Assembly (NCBI RefSeq): GCF_018449605.1
Contig: NZ_JAAVUW010000006.1
Location: 186,001-250,000 of the forward strand
Reading direction: 5' to 3'
DNA length: 64,000 bases
From: Luteibacter sp. dw_328
GTDB lineage: Bacteria; Pseudomonadota; Gammaproteobacteria; Xanthomonadales; Rhodanobacteraceae
The notes under the pieces were generated by a model, which had not been told where the DNA came from, did not search any database, and saw only the letters and a list, made by a program, of their open reading frames with translations. Position numbers and translations under genes: made by a program. Shown in pieces: positions 47,724 to 56,252 of the stretch; the stretch's first letter is position 1, and each line of letters opens with the position of its first letter.

Positions 47724-48751
47724 AGCCTGTTTTGGGCGTGGAAACCTCCTGTGATGAAACAGGGGTGGCCCTGCTGCGCTGGGACCCTGAAAAGCCGGGC
47801 CGCGGCCTGCTTTCCCATGCCCTTTTCAGCCAGATCGCCCTGCACGCCCAATACGGCGGCGTGGTGCCCGAACTGGCCAGCCGGGACCATGTCCGCAAGC
47901 TGGTTCCCTTGGTACGTGAGGCTCTTAAGGAGGCCGGGCTGACCCCGGCCGACCTCGGCGGGGTCGCCTATACGGCCGGGCCCGGCCTGGTCGGGGCCCT
48001 CCTGGTGGGCGCCTCGGCGGCTCGCGCCATGGCCTGGGCGCTCGGCGTACCGGCCATCGGTGTCCACCATATGGAAGGTCACCTGCTGGCGCCCCTGCTC
48101 GAAGACGATCCGCCGGCAACCCCATTCGTGGCCCTGCTGGTCTCCGGTGGTCACTCGATGCTGGTCGAGGTCAAGGCGATTGGTGAGTACACCATCCTCG
48201 GCGACACCCTCGACGACGCCGCGGGCGAGGCCTTCGACAAGACGGCCAAGATGATGGGCCTTCCTTATCCGGGTGGTCCGGCCCTGGCCAAGCTTGCCGA
48301 GCAGGGCACCCCGGGCAAGTTCCGCTTCTCGCGCCCCATGGTCGACCGGCCGGGGCTGGATTTCAGCTTCTCCGGCCTGAAGACCCAGGTGCTGCTGGCC
48401 TGGAAGGCGAGCGACCAGAGCGACCAGACCCGCGCCGATGTCGCGCGGGCCTTCGAGGAAGCCATCGTCGACACGCTGGCGATCAAGTGCCGGCGTGCGC
48501 TCGAGGCGACCGGTGCGAAGCGCCTGGTGATCGCCGGCGGTGTCGGTGCGAACAAGCGTCTTCGCGAGCAACTGGCCGAAGCCGGGGCAAAGGACGGGTT
48601 CCGGGTGTATTTCCCGCGTCTGGCCTTCTGCACCGATAACGGCGCCATGATCGCCCTCGCCGGGGCGATCCGTCTGGCGTCCGGCCAGCATCAGGACGCC
48701 ACGATCGAAGTGCATCCACGCTGGAGTCTGGAAAGCCTGCCCGCGGCCTGA
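47702..48751 (+). CDS. tsaD: tRNA threonylcarbamoyladenosine synthase subunit TsaD
   Basis: The ~349-residue ASKHA protein transfers threonylcarbamoyl to A37 of ANN-decoding tRNAs with TsaB and TsaE. It begins [18 protein letters not shown] and contains the metal motif [36 protein letters not shown], and the second metal region [13 protein letters not shown]. Both possible starts are GTG (47690 and 47702); 47702 leaves a family-length N-terminus and is preferred. It is divergent from rpsU and has the latter's promoter inside it. Confidence 0.95.
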   Translation: MIDSKISKPVLGVETSCDETGVALLRWDPEKPGRGLLSHALFSQIALHAQYGGVVPELASRDHVRKLVPLVREALKEAGLTPADLGGVAYTAGPGLVGALLVGASAARAMAWALGVPAIGVHHMEGHLLAPLLEDDPPATPFVALLVSGGHSMLVEVKAIGEYTILGDTLDDAAGEAFDKTAKMMGLPYPGGPALAKLAEQGTPGKFRFSRPMVDRPGLDFSFSGLKTQVLLAWKASDQSDQTRADVARAFEEAIVDTLAIKCRRALEATGAKRLVIAGGVGANKRLREQLAEAGAKDGFRVYFPRLAFCTDNGAMIALAGAIRLASGQHQDATIEVHPRWSLESLPAA

Positions 48752-48762
48752 CAGGAGGGGCC

Positions 48763-48804
48763 TTACTTGCGCCGCTTTACTTGCGCGGCTCTACTTGCGC
48801 AATT
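48763..48804. repeat. Three 14-bp direct repeats upstream of folB
   Basis: TTACTTGCGCCGCT, TTACTTGCGCGGCT and CTACTTGCGCAATT follow one another at 48763, 48777 and 48791 in the gap between tsaD and folB. The core ACTTGCGC is exact in all three. No known family is recognised. Confidence 0.7.
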
Positions 48805-48856
48805 CAAGTCGGTCGCGGACTCTGTAAGGCCCTCTTTAGCGCACCACGCCCCCTCC

Positions 48857-49216
48857 ATGGATATCGTCTTCATCGAAGACCTGCGTATCGACGCGGTCAT
48901 CGGCATCTACGACTGGGAACGCCGGATCCGGCAGACCCTGTCGTTCGATCTGGAAATGGCCTTCGACAACCGCCGGCCTGCCGCCAGCGATGACATCGCC
49001 GATACGCTCAACTACAAGTCGATCTCCAAGCGCCTGCAGTCGTATGTGGAAGCGTCGAGCTTCGGCCTGGTGGAGACCCTGGCGGAGCGCTGCGCCGACA
49101 TCGTGCGCGAGGAGTTCGGCGTGGCCTGGCTGCGTTTGAAACTATCCAAACCCGGCGCCGTGCGCGGTGCCAAGGCGGTGGGTGTCCGCATCGAACGCGG
49201 CATCCGACCGGAATGA
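48857..49216 (+). CDS. folB: Dihydroneopterin aldolase
   Basis: The 119-residue enzyme converts 7,8-dihydroneopterin to 6-hydroxymethyl-dihydropterin and glycolaldehyde in folate synthesis. MDIVFIEDLRIDAVIGIYDWER is the family N-terminus, DTLNYKSISKRLQSYVE and SFGLVETLAERCADIV are the pterin-binding helix region, and the C-terminal LKLSKPGAVRGAKAVGV holds the active-site Lys. The start at 48857 is chosen because it opens the known N-terminus at normal length. Its stop overlaps folK (ATGA). Confidence 0.94.
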   Translation: MDIVFIEDLRIDAVIGIYDWERRIRQTLSFDLEMAFDNRRPAASDDIADTLNYKSISKRLQSYVEASSFGLVETLAERCADIVREEFGVAWLRLKLSKPGAVRGAKAVGVRIERGIRPE

Positions 49217-49731
49217 CCGCAACCGGCCGTGCGTACCTGAGCCTCGGCTCCAACATCGACGCGGAGCGCTGGCTTGCCGCTGCCGTTGCCGAGCTTCGTG
49301 CCCGCTTCGGCAAGATCGATGTCTCGCCGGTATACCGCAGCGCCGCGGTCGGCTTCGACGGCCCCGACTTCCTCAATCTGGCCGTGGCCATCGACAGCGA
49401 TCTCGCGCCCGAGGCGTTGAACGACTGGCTGCATGCGCTCGAAGATCGCCACGGTCGCATCCGCGGCGGTGCGCGCTTTGGCTCCCGCACGCTCGACGTG
49501 GACATCGTGCTTTACGACGATCTGGTCCTGAGCGGCAAGGGACATCTGAAGCTGCCGCGCGGGGAGCTGCGCCATGCCTTCGTGCTCAAGCCGATGGCGG
49601 ACATCGCACCGTCCGTTCGCCATCCCGTCGATGGCCGGACCATGGCTGAGTTGTGGGCGGTTTTCCCGAAGGAACGCGAGCCGCTGACTGTCGATGATGC
49701 GTGCACCACGGCGGTCGGGGCTTCCCGCTAG
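49213..49731 (+). CDS. folK: 2-amino-4-hydroxy-6-hydroxymethyldihydropteridine diphosphokinase
   Basis: The 172-residue HPPK transfers pyrophosphate from ATP to the folB product. The signature GRIRGGARFGSRTLDVDIVLY contains the two metal-binding aspartates, and the N-terminus RAYLSLGSNIDAERWL and the PRGELRHAFVLKPM block are conserved. It is translationally coupled to folB. The next gene, an integral membrane protein, is 85 bases downstream. Confidence 0.95.
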   Translation: MTATGRAYLSLGSNIDAERWLAAAVAELRARFGKIDVSPVYRSAAVGFDGPDFLNLAVAIDSDLAPEALNDWLHALEDRHGRIRGGARFGSRTLDVDIVLYDDLVLSGKGHLKLPRGELRHAFVLKPMADIAPSVRHPVDGRTMAELWAVFPKEREPLTVDDACTTAVGASR

Positions 49732-49816
49732 GCGGTCCGCAGGCGAATGGCTCTGGCGAACTCCTGCCCCAAGGTGCTACAACGCGTTCCACCAAGGGGC
49801 CAAAGGGAATAGGGAA

Positions 49817-50671
49817 ATGGGTAAGTTCGCACGCAGTTGGGCGCTCATGAAAGCGAGCGCCAACATCCTCCGTCAGGACAAGGAGCTGATGCTCTTTCCG
49901 CTGTTCGCGGGTCTGGCTTCGCTTGCCGTGATCGCCACCTTCGCGTGGCCGGTATTCACCCTCATCGCACATCACCGCGCTGGCTTCGAGGGCGAGCGTG
50001 GGCATGCCTCACCGATGTTCATGCTGGTGAGCTTCCTGTTCTACTTCGTCCAGTACACCGTGGTGATTTTCTTCAACACCGCGCTGGCGTCGGCCGCGAT
50101 GATCCGCCTCGATGGCGGCAACCCGACCGTCGGCGACGGCATCCGCCTGGCCATGGGCAAGCTGCCGAACATCATCGGCTACGCGCTCATTGCCGCCACC
50201 GTGGGCATGATCCTTCGCGCGCTGCAGGAACGCTTCGGCATCATCGGTCGCATCGTCGTCGGCATGCTTGGTTTTGGCTGGACCGTGGCCACCTTCCTGG
50301 TCGTGCCGGTGCTCGCCGCGCAGGACGTCGGTCCCATCGACGCGATCAAGCGCAGCACGTCGCTGTTGCGGAGCACCTGGGGTGAAAACCTCATCGGTAA
50401 CGCCGGCATCGGCGTGGCAGGCGGTCTGCTGACCTTTGGCCTGATCCTTATCAGCGCCATGCTCTTCTTCGGTGCCGTCGCGACACACTCCGTCGCGCTG
50501 ATGTTCGTCGTCGGCGCCGCGGCTGTGATCGGCCTCGTCGCCCTCAGCCTGTTCCAGACCGCGATGCACGGCGTCTATTCCGCTGCGTTGTATCGCTTCG
50601 CCGAAGAAGGCGATCCGGGGCAGGGCTTCGATCGCGCCCTGCTGGAATCGGCGTTTCGCCCAAAGAAGTAA
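49817..50671 (+). CDS. DUF6159-like integral membrane protein
   Basis: The 284-residue protein has about six predicted helices (LFPLFAGLASLAVIATFAWPVF; MFMLVSFLFYFVQYTVVIFF; IIGYALIAATVGMIL; a cluster GIGVAGGLLTFGLILISAMLFF and LMFVVGAAAVIGLVALSLF) and a short cytosolic N-terminus (MGKFARSWALMKASANILRQD) typical of the family. It has no enzymatic motif. The function is unknown. The start at 49817 has AGGGA upstream. A strong terminator follows. Confidence 0.8.
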   Translation: MGKFARSWALMKASANILRQDKELMLFPLFAGLASLAVIATFAWPVFTLIAHHRAGFEGERGHASPMFMLVSFLFYFVQYTVVIFFNTALASAAMIRLDGGNPTVGDGIRLAMGKLPNIIGYALIAATVGMILRALQERFGIIGRIVVGMLGFGWTVATFLVVPVLAAQDVGPIDAIKRSTSLLRSTWGENLIGNAGIGVAGGLLTFGLILISAMLFFGAVATHSVALMFVVGAAAVIGLVALSLFQTAMHGVYSAALYRFAEEGDPGQGFDRALLESAFRPKK

Positions 50672-50690
50672 TCGCCGGTACCTCTGGCGA

Positions 50691-50720
50691 ACAAGGCCCC
50701 GACACACGTCGGGGCCTTGT
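50691..50720 (+). terminator. Strong terminator after the DUF6159-like gene
   Basis: ACAAGGCCCCGAC pairs perfectly with GTCGGGGCCTTGT around ACAC and is followed by CGTTTTG. Thirteen base pairs and a short T run make it a convincing intrinsic terminator. Confidence 0.88.
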
Positions 50721-50725
50721 CGTTT

Positions 50726-50749
50726 TGTAGGAGCTGATTCATCGGCGAT
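50726..50749. repeat. REP-like element, single unit with one substitution
   Basis: TGTAGGAGCTGATTCATCGGCGAT differs from the common core by C to T. It lies directly after the terminator, before the convergent pteridine-reductase-like gene. Confidence 0.75.
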
Positions 50750-50783
50750 CCGCGCCAAAGGCGCGGCCCGCTCGCGACACCCC

Positions 50784-51521
50784 TCAAATACTCAACGCCC
50801 TGCCACCATCCACCCGAATGACCTGCCCCGTCGTGTAATGCGCATCCAGCAACAACCAGCGCACCGCCTCGGCCACGTCGTCCGGCTCGCCTTTGCGCGC
50901 CAGCGGCGTCTTCGCGATCAGCGCTTCCGCAGCTTCTTCAGGCTTGCCTGATGCGGGCCAGAGAATGGCACCCGGCGCGACGGCATTCACGCGCACCTGC
51001 GGTGCGAGGTCTTTGGCGAGCGCCTGCGTCAGCATGACCAGCGCGGCCTTTGCCATCGAGTAGACGGTGTGCCCGGCAAGCGGTCGCTCGGCATAGATGT
51101 CGACGATGTTGACGATCGCCCCGCGCGCTCCACGCAGGGCTGGCGTCGCGGCTTGCGCGAGAAAGAACGGCGCGCGCGCGTTCGCGGCGAAGAGATCGTT
51201 CCAGTGTGCAGCGGTGGTTTCGCCGATCGGCGTCGGGTAGAACGCCGAGGCGTTGTTGACGAGGCCGTCGAGCCTGCCGAAGTGTTCGAGCACGGCGGCG
51301 ATCAGTGCGCCAGGTGTGGCGTCGTCTTCAAGTGCACCCGGGAAAATAGCGGCACTGTCAGCCCGCGCGGCATTGAGTTCCCGGGCAAGCGCTTCGGCTT
51401 CGTCGGCCGAGCTCCTGAAGTGGATAGCGACGGCACAGCCGGCAGCATGCAGATGCCGCACGATGGCGGCACCGACGCGGCGCGCACCTCCGGTGACCAG
51501 GATGACCGGCTGCTTGTTCAT
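50784..51521 (-). CDS. SDR-family pteridine reductase-like protein
   Basis: The 245-residue short-chain dehydrogenase has TGGARRVGAAIV (the RR dinucleotide typical of NADPH-using pteridine reductases), NNASAFYP, the catalytic NIVDIYAERPLAGHTVYSMAKAAL (Tyr, Lys) and VNAVAPGAILWP. It resembles PTR1/FolM, which reduce dihydrobiopterin or dihydrofolate. Its position near folB and folK supports a pterin role. The -IGETTAAHWNDLFAANARAPFF- stretch is family-typical. Confidence 0.85.
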   Translation of the reverse strand: MNKQPVILVTGGARRVGAAIVRHLHAAGCAVAIHFRSSADEAEALARELNAARADSAAIFPGALEDDATPGALIAAVLEHFGRLDGLVNNASAFYPTPIGETTAAHWNDLFAANARAPFFLAQAATPALRGARGAIVNIVDIYAERPLAGHTVYSMAKAALVMLTQALAKDLAPQVRVNAVAPGAILWPASGKPEEAAEALIAKTPLARKGEPDDVAEAVRWLLLDAHYTTGQVIRVDGGRALSI

Positions 51522-51571
51522 CGCGACTCCCTTTTAATCCGCAGGGAGCTTGCCGCAAACAGGAGCGCGCG

Positions 51572-52564
51572 TCACGTTGCGGCTTTCGGTCTGCGCGTCG
51601 TGGATTTTTTGGCGGGAGCTCGGCGAGCGGTGGCTTTCTTGGCAGGAGCTCGGCCGGCTGTGGCTTTCTTCGTGGCTTTCTTTGCCGCTTTCTTCGGGGC
51701 CGGCTTAGCCGTGGTGGACGTCGCGACCTTGGTGCCTGCGGACTTGCGGGCGACGGCCTTCTTGGTGGTGGCGCGTTTTCGGATGGCGGCGGGAGTGGTT
51801 TTGCGGGCGGCCGACTTCGTGGCGGGATTATCGCCGGCAGAGCCGGCTCCTACCGAGCGCGTAGCGGCGACCTTGGTCGTTGAGGCTTCGGCCGCGCGCG
51901 GCCTTGCCTTTTTGTCGGGCTCGCTACCGTCGGGCTCGTCGTCGATGTGGATTTCGCCGCTGAAGAGGTCGATGGCGGTCTTCGCCACCTGGCCGGTGTC
52001 GTAGTAGGCATAGGCGCCCACGCCAAGTGCGCCGACGACAGGTAGCCAGCGGGAAATGCCTTTGCCGACGGCGCGCTTGGACACGCTCACGCCGATGCGT
52101 CCGGCCAGGCGCTGCAGCACGCTGGTGGCGGTGGTGCGGAAGACGAGGCGGTCGCCCACGCGGATGGCCACGTCACGGAAGGCCTGCGCAGCGGTGTGGC
52201 GAAACAGGCACCAGAGCATCTGCTCGCGGCCGAGCTTGGGGGTCTTGCCGTAAGCGGCGGCGATGTCGCTGACCAGTTGACCCTGGATGCGCCAGATGGC
52301 GACGAGTTCGGGCAGGACGGTCAACCAGCCGAACGGGCCGGGGGGCAGGGCGAGCGTGCCCGCCGTCAGGGCGGCCTTTTGCGCCGCGGAGGCAGCGAGA
52401 CGGCGGCACTCTTCGGCGGCGTCACCTTTCACCCGGGGAATATCACTCGCGGGAATGCGGCTGACGAACTCGAGGATCGCCTTGGCGACGGGGCTTTCGC
52501 CTCGGTCGGCAGAGACGGGAACGATTTCCTTCGAGGTCGAAGCGGAAGCGTCCTTTTTGGACAT
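51572..52564 (-). CDS. EcsC-like membrane-associated protein with histone-H1-like Lys/Ala tail
   Basis: The 330-residue protein has an N-terminal EcsC-like domain (residues ~20-200: AILEFVSRIPASD, TLALPPGPFGWLTVLPELVAIWRIQGQLVSDIAAAYGK) and then a 100-residue low-complexity tail of Lys, Ala, Pro, Thr and Arg (KKAAKKATKKATAGRAPAKKATARR), like bacterial histone H1-like and AlgP tails. Between them the codons SVGAGSAGDNPA come from a REP-like element (51829-51853). The tail probably binds nucleic acid or acidic surfaces. The function is unknown. Confidence 0.75.
   Translation of the reverse strand: MSKKDASASTSKEIVPVSADRGESPVAKAILEFVSRIPASDIPRVKGDAAEECRRLAASAAQKAALTAGTLALPPGPFGWLTVLPELVAIWRIQGQLVSDIAAAYGKTPKLGREQMLWCLFRHTAAQAFRDVAIRVGDRLVFRTTATSVLQRLAGRIGVSVSKRAVGKGISRWLPVVGALGVGAYAYYDTGQVAKTAIDLFSGEIHIDDEPDGSEPDKKARPRAAEASTTKVAATRSVGAGSAGDNPATKSAARKTTPAAIRKRATTKKAVARKSAGTKVATSTTAKPAPKKAAKKATKKATAGRAPAKKATARRAPAKKSTTRRPKAAT
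51829..51853. repeat. REP-like element inside a coding sequence
   Basis: TATCGCCGGCAGAGCCGGCTCCTAC is an inverse unit with a GCCGGC stem, read in frame by the EcsC-like gene. All other copies in the window are between genes or at stop codons. Confidence 0.8.
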
Positions 52565-52696
52565 CGGTCTCTCCAGGCATGCGATGGGAGACATCCTCGC
52601 GTGGGCCACGTGAGTCCGCCATGAAGCGAAAGGACCATGAAACCCCTCGCGCAGATAGTGACTTTCGACGGATTTCCCCGATCCTTCGACTTCGTT

Positions 52697-52713
52697 ATGA
52701 TACGTTATAACAT
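52697..52713. promoter_or_regulatory. Zur-box-like operator
   Basis: ATGATACGTTATAACAT matches the zinc-repressor consensus ATGTTATANTATAACAT at 13 of 16 informative positions, with the right half TTATAACAT exact. It lies 24 bases before the TonB receptor ATG and overlaps the TATGAT -10-like element. Confidence 0.55.
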
Positions 52714-52736
52714 CGCTACCCCAAGAAGAGTCCCCG

Positions 52737-54854
52737 ATGACCCCCGCACGCCTCGCGCTCTGCATCGCCCTAGCCCTGTCCGCCGCTCCCGCGTTTGCGG
52801 ACGACACGACCGATACCACTGACCCGCAGAAGGCCACGAACCTTGGCGCGGTCGACGTCAGCGCGCGACTCGACGAGGCGCGCAACAGTCTCTCCCCGGA
52901 CACGGGAAGCAGCCAGTACGTCATGGACCGCCAGACGATCCAGGCGCTGCCGCTGGGCGACTCCACGCCGCTGAACCAGGTGATCCTGCAGGCGCCCGGC
53001 GTTGTCCAGGATTCCTACGGCCAACTGCACGTGCGCGGCGACCACGCCAACCTGCAGTACCGCATCAATGGCGTGCTCATCCCGGAAAGCATCGGCGGCT
53101 TCGGCCAGACGCTGGACGCCCGCATGATCGACAACGTGAAGCTGCTCACCGGCGCGCTCCCCGCGCAGTACGGCGAGCGCACCGCGGCCATTGTCGATAT
53201 CACCACGCGCACCCCGACGGACGGCGTGGGCGGCACCGTCGGTATCACCGGGGGCCAGTTCGGCACGCTGAACCCGAACGCGACGCTCTTCGGGAAGTCC
53301 GGCGACTGGAGCTGGTTCCTGACGGCCAACTACCTCGAGAACGATGTCGGCATCGAGAATCCCACGTCCAGCCGCAAGCCGATCCACGACCACACCAACC
53401 AGGTGAAGGCGTTTGGCGATGTCTCCTACCTGATCAATAACGACACGCGCCTGAGCTTCATGTTCGGCGTCACCAATAATCGCTTCGAGATCCCGAACAA
53501 TCCGGGCCAGACGCCCCAGTTCGGCTACCTCGACGTGACCAACTTCGATTCGGCGCAGTTGGACGAGCGCCAGCAGGAGAAGACGCGCTTCGGCGTCCTC
53601 AGCCTGCAGGGCAAGATGGGCTCGACCGCGTACCAGGTGTCGGCGGGCGAGCGTTACAGCAGCCTGGATTTCACGCCGGACGACATCGGCGACCTGATGT
53701 TCAACGGCATCGCCTCCGATGTGCGTCGCGCCAACCGCGCGTCGACCCTGCAGGCCGACTTCTCCACGCCGCTGGGCGACAATCACACGCTGCGCTACGG
53801 CCTGTACGGTTCATTCGAGCGTGCGTCGTCGAGCAACGATTCGCTGGTCTTCCCGGCCGATGCCGACGGCAACCAGACCTCGACCACGCCACTGAACATC
53901 CTCGATTCCAGCCGCATCCTGGCGCGCACCTATGCGGTGTACCTGCAGGATGAATGGAGCATCGGCGACAAGTGGACGGTGAATTACGGCGTTCGCGGCG
54001 ATCGCTATGAAGCTTTCCGCACCGAGAGCCAGTTGAGCCCGCGCCTGGGCCTGGTCTACCAGCCGACCGACAGCACGACCATCCACGCGGGTTACTCGCG
54101 CTACTTCACGCCGCCGGCCAGCGAGCAGATCAGCCCGACCTCCATCGCGAAGTTCGCCGGCACGACGAATGCGCTGCCGGACAATGGCGACGATACGCCG
54201 TTGGCCGAGCGCTCCAGCTACTACGACGTGGGCATCTCGCAGAAGATCGGCGACAAGTGGACCGTGGGCCTGGACAGCTACTACCGCAAGGTCTCGCGTA
54301 TCCAGGATGAAGGCCAGTTCGGTACGGCGCTCGTGTATTCGACCTTCAATTACGACCAGGGTCGCATCAAGGGCGACGAGCTTACGGTGAACTACACCGA
54401 TGGCGCGCTCACCGCGTACTTCAACTTCGCGTACAACCGCTCGGTAGGCAAGCGGATCATCACGGGTCAGTACAATTTCAATCCCGACGATCTCGCTTAC
54501 ATCTACAACAACTACATCCACCTCGATCACGACCAGAAGTACACCTCGTCGGGCGGTATCAGCTACGCCTTCTCCGAGGGCACCCGCGTGGGTGCGGACT
54601 ATCTGTTCGGTTCGGGCCTGCGTCGCGACGGCGCCGTGCCGAACGGCGATACGCTGCCGGGCTACTTCCAGCTCAATCTCAGCGTGGCGCACGACTTCGA
54701 CCTGACCAGCGTCGGCAAGACCCATGCCCAGCTGGCCCTGGTCAACGCACTGGATCGCACCTATGAAATCCGCGATGGCTCCGGCATCGGTGTGGGCGCC
54801 CCGCAGTTCGGTCCGCGCCGTGGCGTGTTCCTGTCGTTGCAGCAGGATTTCTGA
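52737..54854 (+). CDS. TonB-dependent receptor, probably zinc-regulated
   Basis: The 705-residue receptor has a signal peptide (MTPARLALCIALALSAAPAFA), a short plug (PLNQVILQAPGVVQDSYGQLHVRGDHANLQYRINGV, LLTGALPAQYGERTAAIVDI) and a beta-barrel ending GVFLSLQQDF. The sequence LDHDQKYTSSGGISYAF is typical for its subfamily. A Zur-box-like palindrome lies just upstream, suggesting uptake of zinc or a zinc-bound compound under zinc limitation. That function is an inference from the operator. Its own terminator follows. Confidence 0.88.
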   Translation: MTPARLALCIALALSAAPAFADDTTDTTDPQKATNLGAVDVSARLDEARNSLSPDTGSSQYVMDRQTIQALPLGDSTPLNQVILQAPGVVQDSYGQLHVRGDHANLQYRINGVLIPESIGGFGQTLDARMIDNVKLLTGALPAQYGERTAAIVDITTRTPTDGVGGTVGITGGQFGTLNPNATLFGKSGDWSWFLTANYLENDVGIENPTSSRKPIHDHTNQVKAFGDVSYLINNDTRLSFMFGVTNNRFEIPNNPGQTPQFGYLDVTNFDSAQLDERQQEKTRFGVLSLQGKMGSTAYQVSAGERYSSLDFTPDDIGDLMFNGIASDVRRANRASTLQADFSTPLGDNHTLRYGLYGSFERASSSNDSLVFPADADGNQTSTTPLNILDSSRILARTYAVYLQDEWSIGDKWTVNYGVRGDRYEAFRTESQLSPRLGLVYQPTDSTTIHAGYSRYFTPPASEQISPTSIAKFAGTTNALPDNGDDTPLAERSSYYDVGISQKIGDKWTVGLDSYYRKVSRIQDEGQFGTALVYSTFNYDQGRIKGDELTVNYTDGALTAYFNFAYNRSVGKRIITGQYNFNPDDLAYIYNNYIHLDHDQKYTSSGGISYAFSEGTRVGADYLFGSGLRRDGAVPNGDTLPGYFQLNLSVAHDFDLTSVGKTHAQLALVNALDRTYEIRDGSGIGVGAPQFGPRRGVFLSLQQDF

Positions 54855-54862
54855 TCGGCCCC

Positions 54863-54896
54863 GGATGCCGCGCCCCTGAAGCGGGGCGCGGCATCC
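54863..54896 (+). terminator. Hairpin between the TonB receptor and MidA-family gene
   Basis: GGATGCCGCGCCCC pairs perfectly with GGGGCGCGGCATCC around TGAAGC, just past the receptor stop. It is followed by GTTATCCTG and not a long T run. Confidence 0.75.
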
Positions 54897-54910
54897 GTTA
54901 TCCTGATGGC

Positions 54911-56104
54911 ATGAACGCCAAGCTTCCCGAACCCGGCGCCGACGAGCGCGCCCACTCCGATCATCTCGCCGCCCTCCTGCGCGAGGAGATCGCCTCCCAC
55001 GGCCCGATGGCTTTTTCGCGTTTCATGGAGCGCTGCCTGTACACGCCGGGCCTGGGCTATTACAGCGCGGGCAAGGCCAAGTTTGGCGCGGACGGCGACT
55101 TCGTCACCGCTCCGGAAATCGGCACGCTCTTCGCCCGTTGCGTGGTCCGCGCCTTCGAGCCTGTCCTCGCCTCCCTGGGTCCCGACGCCGATTTCCTCGA
55201 GCTGGGCGGCGGTAGTGGCGCCTTCGCGGAAGCCGCCTTGCTGGCGCTCGACGCCGCGGGTCGGTTGCCGCGTCGTTTCATGATCCTCGAACCCAGCGCC
55301 GACCTGCGCGAACGACAGCGCGAGCGGTTGCATGCCGCCTTGCCGGCGGCGTTGTTTGCGCGCGCGGTATGGCTCGATGGGCCACCGGAGCAGGACTGGG
55401 ACGGTGTGCTCTTCGCCAACGAAGTCATCGATGCGTTGCCGACCACGCGCTTTACGGTTCGTGATGGCGAGGTCTATGAAGAATACGTGGTCCTCGACGG
55501 CGACGGGCGCTTCCATCGGACGGACCGGCCGGCCGATGCACTGGTCAGTGGCGCCGTCCGCCATGTTGAGCGCGATCTCGGTCGGGACTTCGAGAACGGT
55601 TATCGCACGGAGATCCTCCCGCAGTTGCCTTACTGGATGCAGGCCGTGGCAGGCTCGCTTCGCCGTGGCGCGATGCTGTTCGCCGACTACGGTTACACGC
55701 GTGGCGAGTTCTACCTGCCGGAGCGCACGGACGGCACGCTGCGCGCGTTCTATCGCCATCGCATGCACGACGACGCGTTCTATTTACCCGGTCTGCAGGA
55801 CCTCACGGCCTCGGTCGACTTCACCGGTCTTGCCGAAGCAGGCAATAACGCCGGCTTCGGTGTCGCCGCGTACATGCCGCAGGCCCCGTTCCTGATAGCC
55901 GCGGGCATGCAGGAGTTCTTCGAGAACGATTACCTGATGCTCACCGATGAAGCCGCGCGCTACAAGCTCGCCCAGGAAGTGAAGAAGCTGACCTTGCCCG
56001 AACAGATGGGCGAGCGGTTTCAGGTGATGTTATTTGCGAAGGATATCGAGGCCTCGGCCTTGCCCGAAGGCATCCTCGCCGCCGACCAGGGCTCCCGCCT
56101 CTAA
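54911..56104 (+). CDS. SAM-dependent methyltransferase of the MidA/NDUFAF7 family
   Basis: The 397-residue protein begins with a helical segment (HSDHLAALLREEIASHGPMAFSRFMERCLYTPGLGYY) typical of MidA/NDUFAF7 proteins. The methyltransferase core has FLELGGGSGAFAEAAL, LEPSADLRERQRERL and the GVLFANEVIDALPTTRF block. Mitochondrial NDUFAF7 methylates an arginine of a complex I subunit. Here the bacterial target is unknown. It is followed by a triple REP-like cluster and is convergent with cca. Confidence 0.88.
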   Translation: MNAKLPEPGADERAHSDHLAALLREEIASHGPMAFSRFMERCLYTPGLGYYSAGKAKFGADGDFVTAPEIGTLFARCVVRAFEPVLASLGPDADFLELGGGSGAFAEAALLALDAAGRLPRRFMILEPSADLRERQRERLHAALPAALFARAVWLDGPPEQDWDGVLFANEVIDALPTTRFTVRDGEVYEEYVVLDGDGRFHRTDRPADALVSGAVRHVERDLGRDFENGYRTEILPQLPYWMQAVAGSLRRGAMLFADYGYTRGEFYLPERTDGTLRAFYRHRMHDDAFYLPGLQDLTASVDFTGLAEAGNNAGFGVAAYMPQAPFLIAAGMQEFFENDYLMLTDEAARYKLAQEVKKLTLPEQMGERFQVMLFAKDIEASALPEGILAADQGSRL

Positions 56105-56123
56105 TCCCTGCGGACCCCGCTGT

Positions 56124-56252
56124 TGTAGGAGCCGATTCATCGGCGATCCCGCGGCAGCGGGCCAGTTTGTGTAGGAGCCGATTCATCGGCGATCCCGCGG
56201 CAGCGGGCCAGGGTTTGGCAAGCACCCATTCGCCGATGAATCGGCTCCTACA
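56124..56252. repeat. Triple REP-like cluster with a duplicated 42-base unit
   Basis: TGTAGGAGCCGATTCATCGG followed by CGATCCCGCGGCAGCGGGCCAG occurs twice in direct order (56124 and about 56170). An inverse unit ends at 56252 and provides the cca TAG stop (56248-56250). Confidence 0.88.
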
